Source: Gammaproteobacteria bacterium (GTDB taxonomy: Bacteria; Pseudomonadota; Gammaproteobacteria; Xanthomonadales; SZUA-36). Taken from it: a DNA stretch of 64,000 nucleotides. The position numbers and the translations under genes were made by a program. The DNA lies in contig JAJRUM010000055.1 in the NCBI GenBank assembly GCA_024277815.1, positions 17,454 through 81,453 of the forward strand, in the 5' to 3' direction. Each line of letters starts with the position of its first letter. The stretch's first letter is position 1. The notes under the pieces were generated by a model. It was not told the origin of the DNA. It ran no database searches and saw nothing but the letters and a program-made list of their open reading frames with translations. This document shows positions 49,152-58,698 of this stretch, piece after piece.

Positions 49152-50065
49152 TCTTTTTCCAGTTTGCGGCGCCCGGTTTGCAACATCCTGGTGACCTCTT
49201 TTCGCTGCCGTAAACCATCATAAATAGCTGAAAAAAGATTGGGGACAGCTACCAGGCCATTGTGCTTCAAGCCAGCAAAGAAATCCCGTACGGAATGTGC
49301 AGAAGTGCGCAGGAGGAAATACAGAGAGCCATTCTTCAGCAGCGAACGCAGACGGTTTTTACGGCATTGCAGCTCTGCGTAGCGGGCTCCGATCTTTTTC
49401 GAACTGCCCTGGTAACGGTGATAAACCACTGCGGATGGAACATACATTGCCCGCCAGCCTGCCAATCGGCATCGCCAACCCAAATCAAGGTCTTCCCAGT
49501 ACATAAAGAATGTGCGGTCAAAATAACCGCTGCCCAGACGGACCTGGTCAAGCATTTCGCGCTTGTACAGCGCTGCACCTGCTGTTGGGCAGAGGATCTC
49601 TTCTGCTACCTCATCGCTGCTTGCAGGCACCCGGAAATCCCGGTCGGTGCCCCCGCCATTGGTGGTCAACAGTATTCCTGTCGAGTTATGCAAGTCAGGC
49701 TCGTGCATGAACAACAGGTTGGGTTGCAACATGCCAAGGTCCGCGCCACCTCGCTGAATGTGTTTGCGTAGCTCCACAAGCCAGTGTGGGTCGACGGTAG
49801 TGTCCTGGTTCAGGGTTGCAATCCAACTGCCTGAGGCGAGCTCAATGCCGCGGTTACAGCCTTCAGAAAAACCAGAGTTTTCAGCCAGTTCACACAACTT
49901 CACCTCAGGAAACTCTTCCTTAATCAATGCTGGCGTACCGTCAGCGGAGCCATTGTCGACGACGATAATTTCGTACCGTTGATCAGTCTGGGAACGCAAT
50001 GAGTTCAGGCAGCGGGCCAGATCCTCTTTGCCATTCCATGACACGATGACAATTGAAATCAACAT
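49118..50065 (-). CDS. GT2 family glycosyltransferase (rhamnosyltransferase-like)
   Basis: A 315-residue GT-A enzyme: ISIVIVSWNGKEDLARCLNSL at the N terminus, VVDNGSADGTP for nucleotide binding, GFSEGCNRGIELA and TLNQDTTVDPHWL around the metal site, and EDLDLGWRCRLAGWRAMYVP in the C-terminal half. This pattern is common in rhamnosyl- and galactofuranosyltransferases (WbbL-like), but the donor cannot be fixed. Confidence 0.9.
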   Translation of the reverse strand: MLISIVIVSWNGKEDLARCLNSLRSQTDQRYEIIVVDNGSADGTPALIKEEFPEVKLCELAENSGFSEGCNRGIELASGSWIATLNQDTTVDPHWLVELRKHIQRGGADLGMLQPNLLFMHEPDLHNSTGILLTTNGGGTDRDFRVPASSDEVAEEILCPTAGAALYKREMLDQVRLGSGYFDRTFFMYWEDLDLGWRCRLAGWRAMYVPSAVVYHRYQGSSKKIGARYAELQCRKNRLRSLLKNGSLYFLLRTSAHSVRDFFAGLKHNGLVAVPNLFSAIYDGLRQRKEVTRMLQTGRRKLEKEWVTPPPRSPH

Positions 50066-50119
50066 TTCAAATTTCTCTGTGGTGGCATGTTCGTCATGGG
50101 TCTGTAGTCGATGTCAACT

Positions 50120-51037
50120 TCAGCTTCTTATCAGCGCAGATAAAAGTTGCCAGAACTTTTTCTGGACTTTGTAAAAGAGTTTTGGGAGGTTACTCAGCTT
50201 GTTTTTCTCTTGTCGGTAATTTTCAAACTTTTGCTGGCAGTATGCCTGGTTCATGGCAATTCCTTTTCTGAAACCAAATTCATTTCTGACCAATCGAAAA
50301 AACAAGCATCGACCCTCCTGCCTGGCAGTAACAGGCAAGGATGACCAGTAGCTGCTGCCGTGGACACGGTAGACGGAAGTGCACTCATTCATAAACCAGC
50401 CAGGGCCGTTTTTCAGAAGTGACAGAAAGAGCCCCCAGTCTGCCATTGGGATTTTGTAGAACCAGTCCGGAAAATCTTCAAAGGCAGAGCGTCTGTACAT
50501 CACCGATCCGGTTGGTATCCAGTGGTTGGTTGCCATGTCGCCAAATTCAACAGTCTGTTTTGTGCCGTTTGCTGCGTACGTTTCACTAAACGTCTTGTCA
50601 TTAAATTCAGCACGGTCTTCATCCCATATTCTGGCATCAGTAAAGCACATTGAGTAATCCGGGTGACTATCCAGGAAGTCCACTTGCTTTTGTAGTTTGC
50701 TTTGATCTATCCAGTAATCGTCCCCCTCAACCAGAGCGATATACTCACCTTTCGCATGTTCGAGGTTATTGACAAGATTCCAACGACCGGTTGGTCGGCC
50801 GCTGATAAAAATTACGTTCTTGCGCTCATTGAGAAACAGGTGGATTTTTCCCGGGTTTTGTTTCGCGTAGTTGATGACAACCTCCCGTGTATCATCATCA
50901 GAATCATCCTCTCCTACTATGAGCTCGAATTCAAAGTTTGTTTTCTGTATCAGAACGCTGTCCAGAGTCTGCGCGATATATTGGCCGTGGTTGTAGGTGG
51001 TGATACAAACACTGACCCTGGGAGAGCACATGATCAC
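50120..51037 (-). CDS. GT2 family glycosyltransferase
   Basis: A 305-residue GT-A enzyme: RVSVCITTYNHGQYIAQTLDSV, IVGEDDSDDDTREV and LVEGDDYWIDQSKLQKQ (the DxD). The GTG at 51037 overlaps the DegT-type stop; an ATG at 51031 is equally plausible. The gene is visibly richer in A and T than the housekeeping regions, as is usual for O-antigen loci. Confidence 0.9.
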   Translation of the reverse strand: MIMCSPRVSVCITTYNHGQYIAQTLDSVLIQKTNFEFELIVGEDDSDDDTREVVINYAKQNPGKIHLFLNERKNVIFISGRPTGRWNLVNNLEHAKGEYIALVEGDDYWIDQSKLQKQVDFLDSHPDYSMCFTDARIWDEDRAEFNDKTFSETYAANGTKQTVEFGDMATNHWIPTGSVMYRRSAFEDFPDWFYKIPMADWGLFLSLLKNGPGWFMNECTSVYRVHGSSYWSSLPVTARQEGRCLFFRLVRNEFGFRKGIAMNQAYCQQKFENYRQEKNKLSNLPKLFYKVQKKFWQLLSALIRS

Positions 51038-52251
51038 TGGAGTTTTTGTCGGATTTCTGAAGAATTCGCAGAAATAAATGAAATCAGGTCACAGATCCTC
51101 TGGACTATTCCAGTATCAACCGCCGTTCCCGTGGGCAGGCTCATCACCTCAGAGGTGACACGCTTTGTCACCGATAAAACCAGGCCCGCACTGGGAGAAT
51201 TCGAACGATAGGGCTCCATATTATGTACGCCAGGATAGAAGTACCGGCGCGCACGAATATTTTCAGCATGTAGCAGTTGCACCAACTGATCACGGGACAA
51301 GCCGAATGCTGCTTCGTTAATTTCTACAACAATGTACTGGAAATTATTTTCTTCCAGTTCATCGTACCTCAGCATCGAGCAACCTGGAACAGACAGCAAG
51401 TTGCGACTGTAGGCCCGATAGTTCGACTCATTGCTTGCAATAAAATCCTGCATGTTATCCAACGAAGTTAATCCCATGGCGGCAGAGGGCTCACTCATTT
51501 TTCCGTTTGTTCCCAGGTAAGTAACATTGTCGAGGCCATCAAAGCCAAAGTTTTTCATCAGGCGAATTTTTTCTGCCATGTTGTCGTTGTTGGTGACAAT
51601 AGCCCCGCCCTCGAAACAGTTAACAAATTTGGTCGCGTGAAAACTAAACACTTCAGCATCTCCAAAGTTGCCAATTCTCACACCCTTGTGACTGACTCCG
51701 AGCGCATGGGAAGCATCGAACAGCAATTTAAGATTATACCGTTTGGCGATCTTCTCCAGCGCGGCAATATTGCATGAATTTCCCCATAAGTGAACAGCGA
51801 TGATGCCGGTCGTGCGTGGTGTAATGAGCCTCTCAATTTGCTCTGGGTCGATGGTATGAGTTGTGGGCTCGATATCGCAGAAAACGGGGGTGATTTCCTG
51901 CCACTGCAGACAATGCGCGGTCGCAACAAAAGTAAAAGAAGGGACTATGACTTCGCCACGCATACCCAGTGCACGAACAGCAATTTCCAGAGCAATTGTG
52001 CCGTTACACATTGCGATGCAGTGCTTTGCATTTGCCTGTCTTGCAATTCTGGCTTCAAATTCGCGTACGTAAGGCCCATTGTTGGTCAGCCATCCACGGT
52101 CCAGCAGGTCGTTCATCATTTTCATGAAGGTTTCTCGTGACCCGATATTGGGCTTTCCTACATGAAGCACTTTTCCAAATTCTTTACCGCCGCCAAAGTA
52201 GGCAAGGTCAGGCACTTTTCCCTTTTGCTTCAATTCGTTCAATTCGTTCAA
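51034..52251 (-). CDS. DegT/DnrJ/EryC1-family PLP-dependent sugar aminotransferase
   Basis: A 405-residue enzyme expected to convert a nucleotide-linked keto sugar to an amino sugar. CNGTIALEIAVRALG, VPSFTFVATAHCL and the lysine-bearing SFHATKFVNCFEGG match the family. The Lys in HATK should form the PLP Schiff base, where many members have PTK. Start is TTG at 52249-52251, with AGGGA seven bases upstream; a nearby ATG is out of frame and meets a stop after one codon. The N terminus encodes NELNEL from a 9-base repeat. No matching dehydratase is in the locus, so the donor precursor must come from elsewhere. Confidence 0.9.
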   Translation of the reverse strand: MNELNELKQKGKVPDLAYFGGGKEFGKVLHVGKPNIGSRETFMKMMNDLLDRGWLTNNGPYVREFEARIARQANAKHCIAMCNGTIALEIAVRALGMRGEVIVPSFTFVATAHCLQWQEITPVFCDIEPTTHTIDPEQIERLITPRTTGIIAVHLWGNSCNIAALEKIAKRYNLKLLFDASHALGVSHKGVRIGNFGDAEVFSFHATKFVNCFEGGAIVTNNDNMAEKIRLMKNFGFDGLDNVTYLGTNGKMSEPSAAMGLTSLDNMQDFIASNESNYRAYSRNLLSVPGCSMLRYDELEENNFQYIVVEINEAAFGLSRDQLVQLLHAENIRARRYFYPGVHNMEPYRSNSPSAGLVLSVTKRVTSEVMSLPTGTAVDTGIVQRICDLISFISANSSEIRQKLQ

Positions 52252-52255
52252 TTCA
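52229..52255. repeat. three tandem copies of a 9-base unit at a gene start
   Basis: TTCAATTCG is repeated at 52229-52237, 52238-52246 and 52247-52255 (last base differs). On the coding strand it gives TTGAACGAA units, including the start codon of the DegT-type gene. A unit of nine would not shift the reading frame if copy number changed. Confidence 0.9.
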
Positions 52256-52316
52256 TGTTCCCTGCCAGCCTAGCCCATAGTAAAAGGTCCATTGTATTAC
52301 GCGATGATGTTGCCGT

Positions 52317-53267
52317 TCATTTTATCAGGTGAATATAACCGTAGTTCCGGAGGTTTTCTTCGCATTCATTTTCTATTTGTTCAATAGTGCCCGTCTCCAG
52401 CTCGATTAGATAGCGTCCAACTGATTGTTCGGAAACCGGCTCCAGTGTTTTTGGCTTCCATTGCAGAAACTCTTTGGGCTCTAAACTTTTTAGACGGTTC
52501 TCCTCGTTGAACTTGAGCATCCTGGGGTCAAAACTAATTCCAGACGCAGTGCAGATTCTCCTAAGCTCTTTTGATGGCTGGTTCACCAGGTCCTCGTATC
52601 TGACTTCAGTAACATTGAGTGTGCCAGGCTTCTTGAATGACTGCTGAATTCTCCATATATCAGCATTCCATTTTTGCGCAGTCATGAGTGGACTGTCAGG
52701 TGGCTCCGGTGCATAGCGAGAGTCGATCTTCTTCCTTCCCAGTTCAAGATATGAGCATGTAATATCTCTGATATCACGTACAATATGAATAAACCATGCA
52801 CCAGGAAACAATTTTCTCAGTGTATCAATATGATTGAGGTAAAAATTATTTTTATCCCCCCACCTTGTTTCCGCTTTGCCGCATTTTTGTGCTTGCAACT
52901 GGTAAATGATGTCGACTACTTCAGCGTATGAATCCGGTAAAGTGAACTGGACCGACTTAACAATATCTTGTGTTGTCAGGTTCCATGTTTCAAATTTTTT
53001 CGAGCTGAAAATATCATGAGCCAATTCATGGACTGCCTGGCTATTCCCTGAGTCCTGTTTTTGCCAATTTTTGTACTTGTCATACCACCATATTGCGAAC
53101 CCGCACTCGGGGGGCACGTAAATTTCCGGATGTGAGCACAACATGAGTCGAAGCAATGTTGTGCCCGACCTGGGACTGCCAATAATAAACAGCGGACGAA
53201 TATGTCCGGAATTGTTAGTTCCACGCTCTGAAGCTGATACAGACATCTTATCCTGGCTACGCTCCAC
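52317..53267 (-). CDS. PAPS-dependent sulfotransferase
   Basis: A 316-residue protein with the 5'-phosphosulfate loop IIGSPRSGTTLLR (residues 28-40) and the 3'-phosphate region IVRDIRDITCSYLELG (162-177), the two PAPS-binding hallmarks. Located between the DegT-type aminotransferase and FkbM genes on the same strand, it most simply sulfates the glycan made here. A Stf0/NodH-type fold is likely. Start MERSQDKM is used; ATG at 53246 is an alternative. Confidence 0.88.
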   Translation of the reverse strand: MERSQDKMSVSASERGTNNSGHIRPLFIIGSPRSGTTLLRLMLCSHPEIYVPPECGFAIWWYDKYKNWQKQDSGNSQAVHELAHDIFSSKKFETWNLTTQDIVKSVQFTLPDSYAEVVDIIYQLQAQKCGKAETRWGDKNNFYLNHIDTLRKLFPGAWFIHIVRDIRDITCSYLELGRKKIDSRYAPEPPDSPLMTAQKWNADIWRIQQSFKKPGTLNVTEVRYEDLVNQPSKELRRICTASGISFDPRMLKFNEENRLKSLEPKEFLQWKPKTLEPVSEQSVGRYLIELETGTIEQIENECEENLRNYGYIHLIK

Positions 53268-53314
53268 TGGACCAATAGATCACATCAATACTAAGCAGGA
53301 AAGACGGGGGATTT

Positions 53315-54424
53315 TCATACGTCGTTCCTAAGCGCTTTCAGCCTTGCAAACAGGATCGTTTCCTCATGGTGAATAGTAAAATGTCGTAAATATATCTCAT
53401 ATCCCATATCAAGATCCTGAATGAATCGAGGTATATCTACCAAGTGGCTGAATTTGTGATATACAGAAATTGCCAGTTTTGGACTAAACTTTCGAATGGT
53501 AGATTCTGCTCCCCTGAGGGCGTCCAGTTCGGCACCTTCTATATCCATTTTTATAAAATCCACTTGATCGATTGAGTGAGTATCGACGAAATCATCAATA
53601 CTCATGGAACTGACAGACCCTGAAGAATCATGCTGGGCGACCAGGTCAACGCGACTGGCGGGGCCTTTATCACTGTAGTAGAAATCAGTACCCGAACCGC
53701 TCCACATTGCCTTTTCGACAATTTTAATCCGGTTCCTGACAGCGCTGTTCATTTCCAGGTTTTTACTGAATATCTGCAGGTTGCTGGGGATGAATTCAAA
53801 GCTGTATACTCGCCCCTTTGTACCGGTCTCACAGGCAAAATACAAGGCTGTATCCCCCCAGCAACCACCAGCGTCTATGACGGTGTCACCCAGTTCGGCC
53901 TTGATAACATCGTTGCCACTTTTGCAACAGTACTGTTCAAGAATAAACTGCGTAAAAATGTTCTTCGCCAGTCCGTATAGCTTGAGCGGGAAGTTAAACG
54001 CCTCCAGATCAATTTTTTCCAGTTTCCAGTCCATGAAGTTGACATCCAGCTTTTCTGAATCTTCAGAAAGTTTTTCTATGCGACCGATTTCCTTCCAATA
54101 CTCCGGTGTGCTTAGAGGGAGCCTGATTTTGCGGTGACCGAGAGTTCGAAATGCCAGCAGAGAAACGAGCAACTCTTTGGACGCACTGTCACACAGCGAA
54201 TCATATAAGCGATTAATCTCTGCGAGTGTGGGCGAATCGGGCTGAGAATCATCAAAGGAAGCACGTGGCAAGAAGCAGCGCTTGAGTGCACTCTTGGCAA
54301 TTATGAACCAAGGTTTGGCAGCGGGTTCATGTCCGAATCTGACATGGTCAAAATTATCCCGGTAGTTATTCGGTAAGGACCGCATAACCCTCGCCAGATA
54401 TCTTGCCGGAAATTCATGGCTCAT
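53315..54424 (-). CDS. FkbM family methyltransferase
   Basis: A 369-residue protein. The N-terminal 170 residues are of unknown fold; the SAM domain holds VIDAGGCWGDTALYFA near 190 and VYSFEFIPSNLQIF, then DFIKMDIEGAELDALRGA, the FkbM signature. In glycan loci these enzymes often O-methylate sugars. Its ATG overlaps the wzt stop (ATGA), so it is coupled to the exporter genes. Confidence 0.88.
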   Translation of the reverse strand: MSHEFPARYLARVMRSLPNNYRDNFDHVRFGHEPAAKPWFIIAKSALKRCFLPRASFDDSQPDSPTLAEINRLYDSLCDSASKELLVSLLAFRTLGHRKIRLPLSTPEYWKEIGRIEKLSEDSEKLDVNFMDWKLEKIDLEAFNFPLKLYGLAKNIFTQFILEQYCCKSGNDVIKAELGDTVIDAGGCWGDTALYFACETGTKGRVYSFEFIPSNLQIFSKNLEMNSAVRNRIKIVEKAMWSGSGTDFYYSDKGPASRVDLVAQHDSSGSVSSMSIDDFVDTHSIDQVDFIKMDIEGAELDALRGAESTIRKFSPKLAISVYHKFSHLVDIPRFIQDLDMGYEIYLRHFTIHHEETILFARLKALRNDV

Positions 54425-55698
54425 TGGCTTTCTACTGGGGTATCCGGTGAAAACTTATGTTCCCACCCGAATACTGGCCGAACTACCCCGGGCCACTCTC
54501 CAAGCCAGTTTCCAACCCGTTTCACATCCATGACCTCAATAAACGTTGGCATGTCATAGGTGAAAACAGGTACGCCATCATTAACCACCAGCACCATGAA
54601 CGTAAAAAAACCGCTGTTAAGATAATTGGCAGGAATTTCACAGCTAAAACCAACCAACCCTGTACCAAATTGATGCTTTGGTGAAGGTGATGCAAATATA
54701 ATTTCACCACTGATACCTTTCAGGTGAAGGCTAATATGCCTCAGTCCTGGTTTCAAATTCCAGAATTCAATTTCAAAGCGGATGGGAGTTTCTACAGTTA
54801 TTTCGTTGTTTTCCTCCCCCGCCAGCGCATTCACAACCCTGAGTTTCTTCAACCTTAAAAGTTCATTCCCAGGAGCCTTGCCAGGTTCTGGCCAGGAGGT
54901 ACAGGTATTCGGGTTTTCTCCGGTGGTGACATACGACTGTATCGTCTGTTCAACCGGCCCCTGGCAAGCAACGCAACCTTGATCAAGCAATACGGCGCGG
55001 TCACAGAGTGTTTTGATGGCTGCCATATTATGGCTCACAAAAAGCACAGTGCGGCCTTCCGACCCTACCTGTTGCATTCTGCCCAGGCACTTTTTCTGAA
55101 ATGCGACATCCCCGACTGCAAGCACCTCATCGACGATCAGGATTTCCGGATCAAGATGAGCGGCCACTGAAAATGCCAGTCGCATATACATGCCACTTGA
55201 ATAGCGTTTCACAGGTGTATCGAGGAATTTCTCGGTTTCGGCAAACTCGACTATTTCATCAAACTTGCGCTTGATTTCCCGCTTGTTCATGCCCAGGATC
55301 GCGCCGTTAAGAAAGATATTTTCCCGCCCCGTCAGTTCGGGGTGAAAGCCGGTGCCGACTTCCAACAGGCTGGCTACACGTCCGTTCATGGAAAAGCGGC
55401 CGGTTGTAGGTTCCGTGATCCGGCTGAGTACTTTGAGCAGCGTGGATTTCCCGGCACCGTTACGTCCGATGATACCGATGCGTTCCCCCTGCCCTATCTC
55501 CAGGTCGATGTTTCGCAGCGCCCACAATTCTTCCTGCTCTACAACTTCCAGATTTGGGGACAGTGGGTGTCTGATGCGTTGTCCGAGGCTGCGAAACTTG
55601 TGCATCATCACATCTCGCAACGCCGTGTAGTTCTCCTGGCGCTGGTGACCAATAATATATTTTTTCGACAGGCCTTCGATTTTAATCGCGGTAGTCAT
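54421..55698 (-). CDS. wzt: polysaccharide ABC exporter ATPase with C-terminal carbohydrate-binding-type domain
   Basis: Drives export of lipid-linked glycan. Walker A is IGRNGAGKST (78-87), the signature is RYSSGMYMRLAF (163-175), and Walker B is ILIVDEVLAVGD. About 155 residues beyond the ATPase form a beta-sandwich-type domain (ITVETPIRFEIEFWN, ISLHLKGISGEIIFA) like the Wzt domain that recognises a chain-end modification. This implies that the exported glycan carries a specific terminal group, perhaps the methyl or sulfate put on by neighbouring enzymes. Confidence 0.92.
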   Translation of the reverse strand: MTTAIKIEGLSKKYIIGHQRQENYTALRDVMMHKFRSLGQRIRHPLSPNLEVVEQEELWALRNIDLEIGQGERIGIIGRNGAGKSTLLKVLSRITEPTTGRFSMNGRVASLLEVGTGFHPELTGRENIFLNGAILGMNKREIKRKFDEIVEFAETEKFLDTPVKRYSSGMYMRLAFSVAAHLDPEILIVDEVLAVGDVAFQKKCLGRMQQVGSEGRTVLFVSHNMAAIKTLCDRAVLLDQGCVACQGPVEQTIQSYVTTGENPNTCTSWPEPGKAPGNELLRLKKLRVVNALAGEENNEITVETPIRFEIEFWNLKPGLRHISLHLKGISGEIIFASPSPKHQFGTGLVGFSCEIPANYLNSGFFTFMVLVVNDGVPVFTYDMPTFIEVMDVKRVGNWLGEWPGVVRPVFGWEHKFSPDTPVESQ

Positions 55699-55703
55699 GG
55701 CCG

Positions 55704-56519
55704 TCAGATCACATCCGCGAACAGTTTTTCGGTTTTTCGGAAATACGCGTATCCACTGACCAGTACGACGGTGACCAGCAACAGAGAGACCATGAATCCA
55801 GGCAGGTATAACTGGCTATCGCCACCGAGAATAGCCCAGCGAAATCCGTCTATCACACCTACCATAGGGTTGAGAGAGTACAGAAAGCGCCAACTCTCCG
55901 GTACAACATTGCTGCTGAAACCCACGGGCGACACATACAGCCCGAACTGGACAACAAAGGGGATCACATAGCGGAAATCACGATACTTGACGTTGAGCGC
56001 AGCAATCCAAAGTCCGCCACCCAGGCTGGCCGCGATCAACATCAGGGTGAACAATGGCAGCAGCAGTATCCGGGCGCTGGGCATGAAGCCATACCACAGC
56101 ATCAGTAAAGCAAGTAATACCAGCGAAATCAGGAAATCAACAAAGCTGACAATAATGCTGCTGGCCGGAATCGTGATGCGGGGAAAGTAAACCTTGGAAA
56201 TCATGTTCGCGTTGCTGATCAGGCTATTGCCTGCTTCGGCGAACGAACTGGCAAAGAACTGCCAGGGCAGCAGAGCTGCAAATACCAGTATCGGATAAGG
56301 CACTCCATCCGAGGGTAGTTTGGCCAGTTTCCCAAACACCAGAGTTAAGGCAAGCATGGTCAGCATGGGTCGCAGCACTGCCCAACTCACGCCGATAGCA
56401 GTCTGTTTATAACGTACCAGCAGATCTCGCCAGGCGAGGAAATAAAATAACTCTCTGTAGCGCCACAAATCCTTCCAATAGTGGCTTTCGGTGCGTCCTG
56501 CTTCGATGGTTATTTTCAT
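55704..56519 (-). CDS. wzm: polysaccharide ABC exporter permease
   Basis: A 271-residue inner-membrane protein with six spans. It starts MKITIEAGRTESHYWKDLWR at ATG 56519; a GTG 33 bases upstream is in frame but less likely. LAWRDLLVRYKQTAIGVSWAVLRP is the typical cytoplasmic entry of Wzm/TagG permeases. It is the first gene of the minus-strand operon and is five bases from wzt. Confidence 0.93.
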   Translation of the reverse strand: MKITIEAGRTESHYWKDLWRYRELFYFLAWRDLLVRYKQTAIGVSWAVLRPMLTMLALTLVFGKLAKLPSDGVPYPILVFAALLPWQFFASSFAEAGNSLISNANMISKVYFPRITIPASSIIVSFVDFLISLVLLALLMLWYGFMPSARILLLPLFTLMLIAASLGGGLWIAALNVKYRDFRYVIPFVVQFGLYVSPVGFSSNVVPESWRFLYSLNPMVGVIDGFRWAILGGDSQLYLPGFMVSLLLVTVVLVSGYAYFRKTEKLFADVI

Positions 56520-56611
56520 GATCGGCCAATTGTACCTATATTTTTTATTCACTGGTTAATGTGCCGAGATTTTGCCAGAATTAGATACCGCCTATACAGG
56601 GTTTCCAATAC

Positions 56612-57739
56612 GTGAAGATTGTCTATGACCACCAGATTTTCGCCATGCAGGAATATGGTGGTGTATCACGGTACTTCGTTGAGTTGACCCGTCAGCTCAG
56701 TAAACAGGCCGATCTACAAGTTAACTTGCAGGCTCCGCTTCATTTCAACCGGTATTTATCCGGTCTCGATGCAGGCGTAGTACGCGGTCTGCGCATTCCG
56801 AGACTACCCTTGTCCGGGCATCCGGTTCGCTTGATCAATAACTTCATTTCACAGCTTGGAGTGCAGTCGCGCGCTACAGCGCGTAGCGCAGATATTATTC
56901 ACACAACATACTATTTCCCGTACCGCAAACCGCCTGGCAGCAAGGCGAAAGTTGTGGTGACCGTCCATGACATGGTTTATGAACTGTACCCGCAGAACTT
57001 CCCGGCCTCAGACCGGACAGCCGAACTGAAGCATGCTGCAGTCATGCAGGCTGATCATGTGATTTGTGTCTCTGCGAATACGCTGGATGACCTTGTCCGA
57101 ATTACCGGGATCCAGCGTGACAAGGTTTCGGTCGTCCATCATGGGGTCAACGAGATTGGTAACCAGGAGGTTGTAGACCCGGGCTTCAAAGAATTTTCTT
57201 ATCTTCTCTACGTTGGCGAACGTCAGGGCTACAAGAATTTCTCTGCCCTGTTGCACGCATACGCCGGTTGCGACAAGTTGCATGGTAAGTTGAAGCTTGT
57301 GTGTTTCGGCGGTGGCAGGTTCTCTGCCGGGGAACGGGCCCTGCAGTTGCAACTCGGCCTGAACAAGGGGCAGGTCCACTGGCTGACCGGCGGAGACCCG
57401 TTGTTGGCGAGCTTGTACCGGCACGCTGCTGCCTTTGTCTACCCTTCCCTGTACGAAGGCTTCGGTATGCCGCCACTGGAAGCGATGTCTTGTGGTTGTC
57501 CTGTGGTTTGTAGCAACGTGGGTTCGATACCTGAAGTTGTGGGTAATGCCGGTGAATTCTTTGACTCCCGTGATACTGACGCACTGATTGCCTCACTTTG
57601 CCGGGTAACCGGGGATGCTGTTTTTGCTGCTCAACTCAGAGACAAAGGGACCCTGCGACTAAAGAATTTTTCGTGGCAAAAGTGTGCCGCGGAAACACTC
57701 AATATCTACCGGACGCTGCTGCAGAGTAACTCGCAGTGA
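56612..57739 (+). CDS. GT4 family glycosyltransferase
   Basis: A 375-residue GT-B fold enzyme: [20 protein letters not shown] at the N terminus and, in the C-terminal domain, [21 protein letters not shown] with the E-x7-E motif and [13 protein letters not shown]. The start is GTG at 56612. It is divergent from wzm with 92 bases between. WbpY/mannosyltransferase-like relatives exist, but the donor is unknown. Confidence 0.91.
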   Translation: MKIVYDHQIFAMQEYGGVSRYFVELTRQLSKQADLQVNLQAPLHFNRYLSGLDAGVVRGLRIPRLPLSGHPVRLINNFISQLGVQSRATARSADIIHTTYYFPYRKPPGSKAKVVVTVHDMVYELYPQNFPASDRTAELKHAAVMQADHVICVSANTLDDLVRITGIQRDKVSVVHHGVNEIGNQEVVDPGFKEFSYLLYVGERQGYKNFSALLHAYAGCDKLHGKLKLVCFGGGRFSAGERALQLQLGLNKGQVHWLTGGDPLLASLYRHAAAFVYPSLYEGFGMPPLEAMSCGCPVVCSNVGSIPEVVGNAGEFFDSRDTDALIASLCRVTGDAVFAAQLRDKGTLRLKNFSWQKCAAETLNIYRTLLQSNSQ

Positions 57740-58698
57740 GTACTGCCAGAAAAAAGCTGAAAGTAGCTTTCACCGACTTCTGGCACGGCAATACCGCCGA
57801 AGAAATCAAGACGAACCCCATCTACCAGTTGCTTGCACAATGTTATGAACTGGAACTTTCAGAGTGTCCTGATTTTTTGATCTATTCCTGTTTTGGTACA
57901 CGGTATCTTAAATACAATTGCACCCGGATTTTCTATACCGGTGAGAATGTCAGGCCGGATTTTGATCAGTGTGACTATGCATTCAGTTTTGACTATCCGG
58001 TATCAGAACGAAATTATCGTTTACCGCTATATTTTCTGTATGACCAGATAGACCAGCTCAAGGGACCCGCTCAAGGCACAGGCCGTATTTCCTCAAGAAA
58101 ATTCTGCAATTTTCTCTATTCCAATAAAAAGGCACCCGAACGAATTGAGTTTTTTAACCTGCTGAATGACTACAAACGGGTTGATTCAGGTGGCAAGGTC
58201 TTAAACAACATGGGTGGCAGGGTGGCAAACAAGCTGGAATTTCTCCGTGCCTACAAATTCACCATTGCCTTTGAAAACTCCAGCTATCCAGGCTACACCA
58301 CCGAGAAAATCGCTGAGGCCCTGATTGCCAATACGATACCCATATACTGGGGTAACCCACTGGTTGGGCAGGATTTCAATCCTGACCGCTTTATCAATTG
58401 TCATGACTACAAAGGTTTTGGCGCAGTCATAGAGCGTGTAAAAGAAATCGACAACAATGATGCACTCTTCCATAGGTATATCTCAGCGCCTGCCTTCGCC
58501 AACGGTGTGGATAACGAATTTGTCAATTCAGAGAACTTACGTAAGCAATTGAACAGGATATTTTCTGGTTCGACCAAGTCGAACGTTGCTGGCCATTTCG
58601 ATTGGCTGAAGCACATGTTTCACCCTGCCCGCCCCCGGGACTTCGCTACATCTTTAGCCCGACGCATTAAACAAAAACGCCGCCAGCAAGGCATTTGA
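57736..58698 (+). CDS. GT10 family fucosyltransferase-like enzyme
   Basis: A 320-residue enzyme with the GT10 C-terminal signature FAFENSSYPGYTTEKI around residues 177-192, followed by IPIYWGNPLVGQDFNP. The N-terminal half has FYTGENVRPDFDQCDYAFSFD. Bacterial members move fucose from GDP-fucose to GlcNAc (alpha-1,3/1,4). It overlaps the preceding gene by four bases (GTGA). No GDP-fucose synthesis gene is in the window. Confidence 0.9.
   Translation: MSTARKKLKVAFTDFWHGNTAEEIKTNPIYQLLAQCYELELSECPDFLIYSCFGTRYLKYNCTRIFYTGENVRPDFDQCDYAFSFDYPVSERNYRLPLYFLYDQIDQLKGPAQGTGRISSRKFCNFLYSNKKAPERIEFFNLLNDYKRVDSGGKVLNNMGGRVANKLEFLRAYKFTIAFENSSYPGYTTEKIAEALIANTIPIYWGNPLVGQDFNPDRFINCHDYKGFGAVIERVKEIDNNDALFHRYISAPAFANGVDNEFVNSENLRKQLNRIFSGSTKSNVAGHFDWLKHMFHPARPRDFATSLARRIKQKRRQQGI

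Noticed and set aside
50702..51211. 169-codon open frame on the plus strand
   Set aside because: Antisense to the GT2 and aminotransferase genes, both clear by motif.
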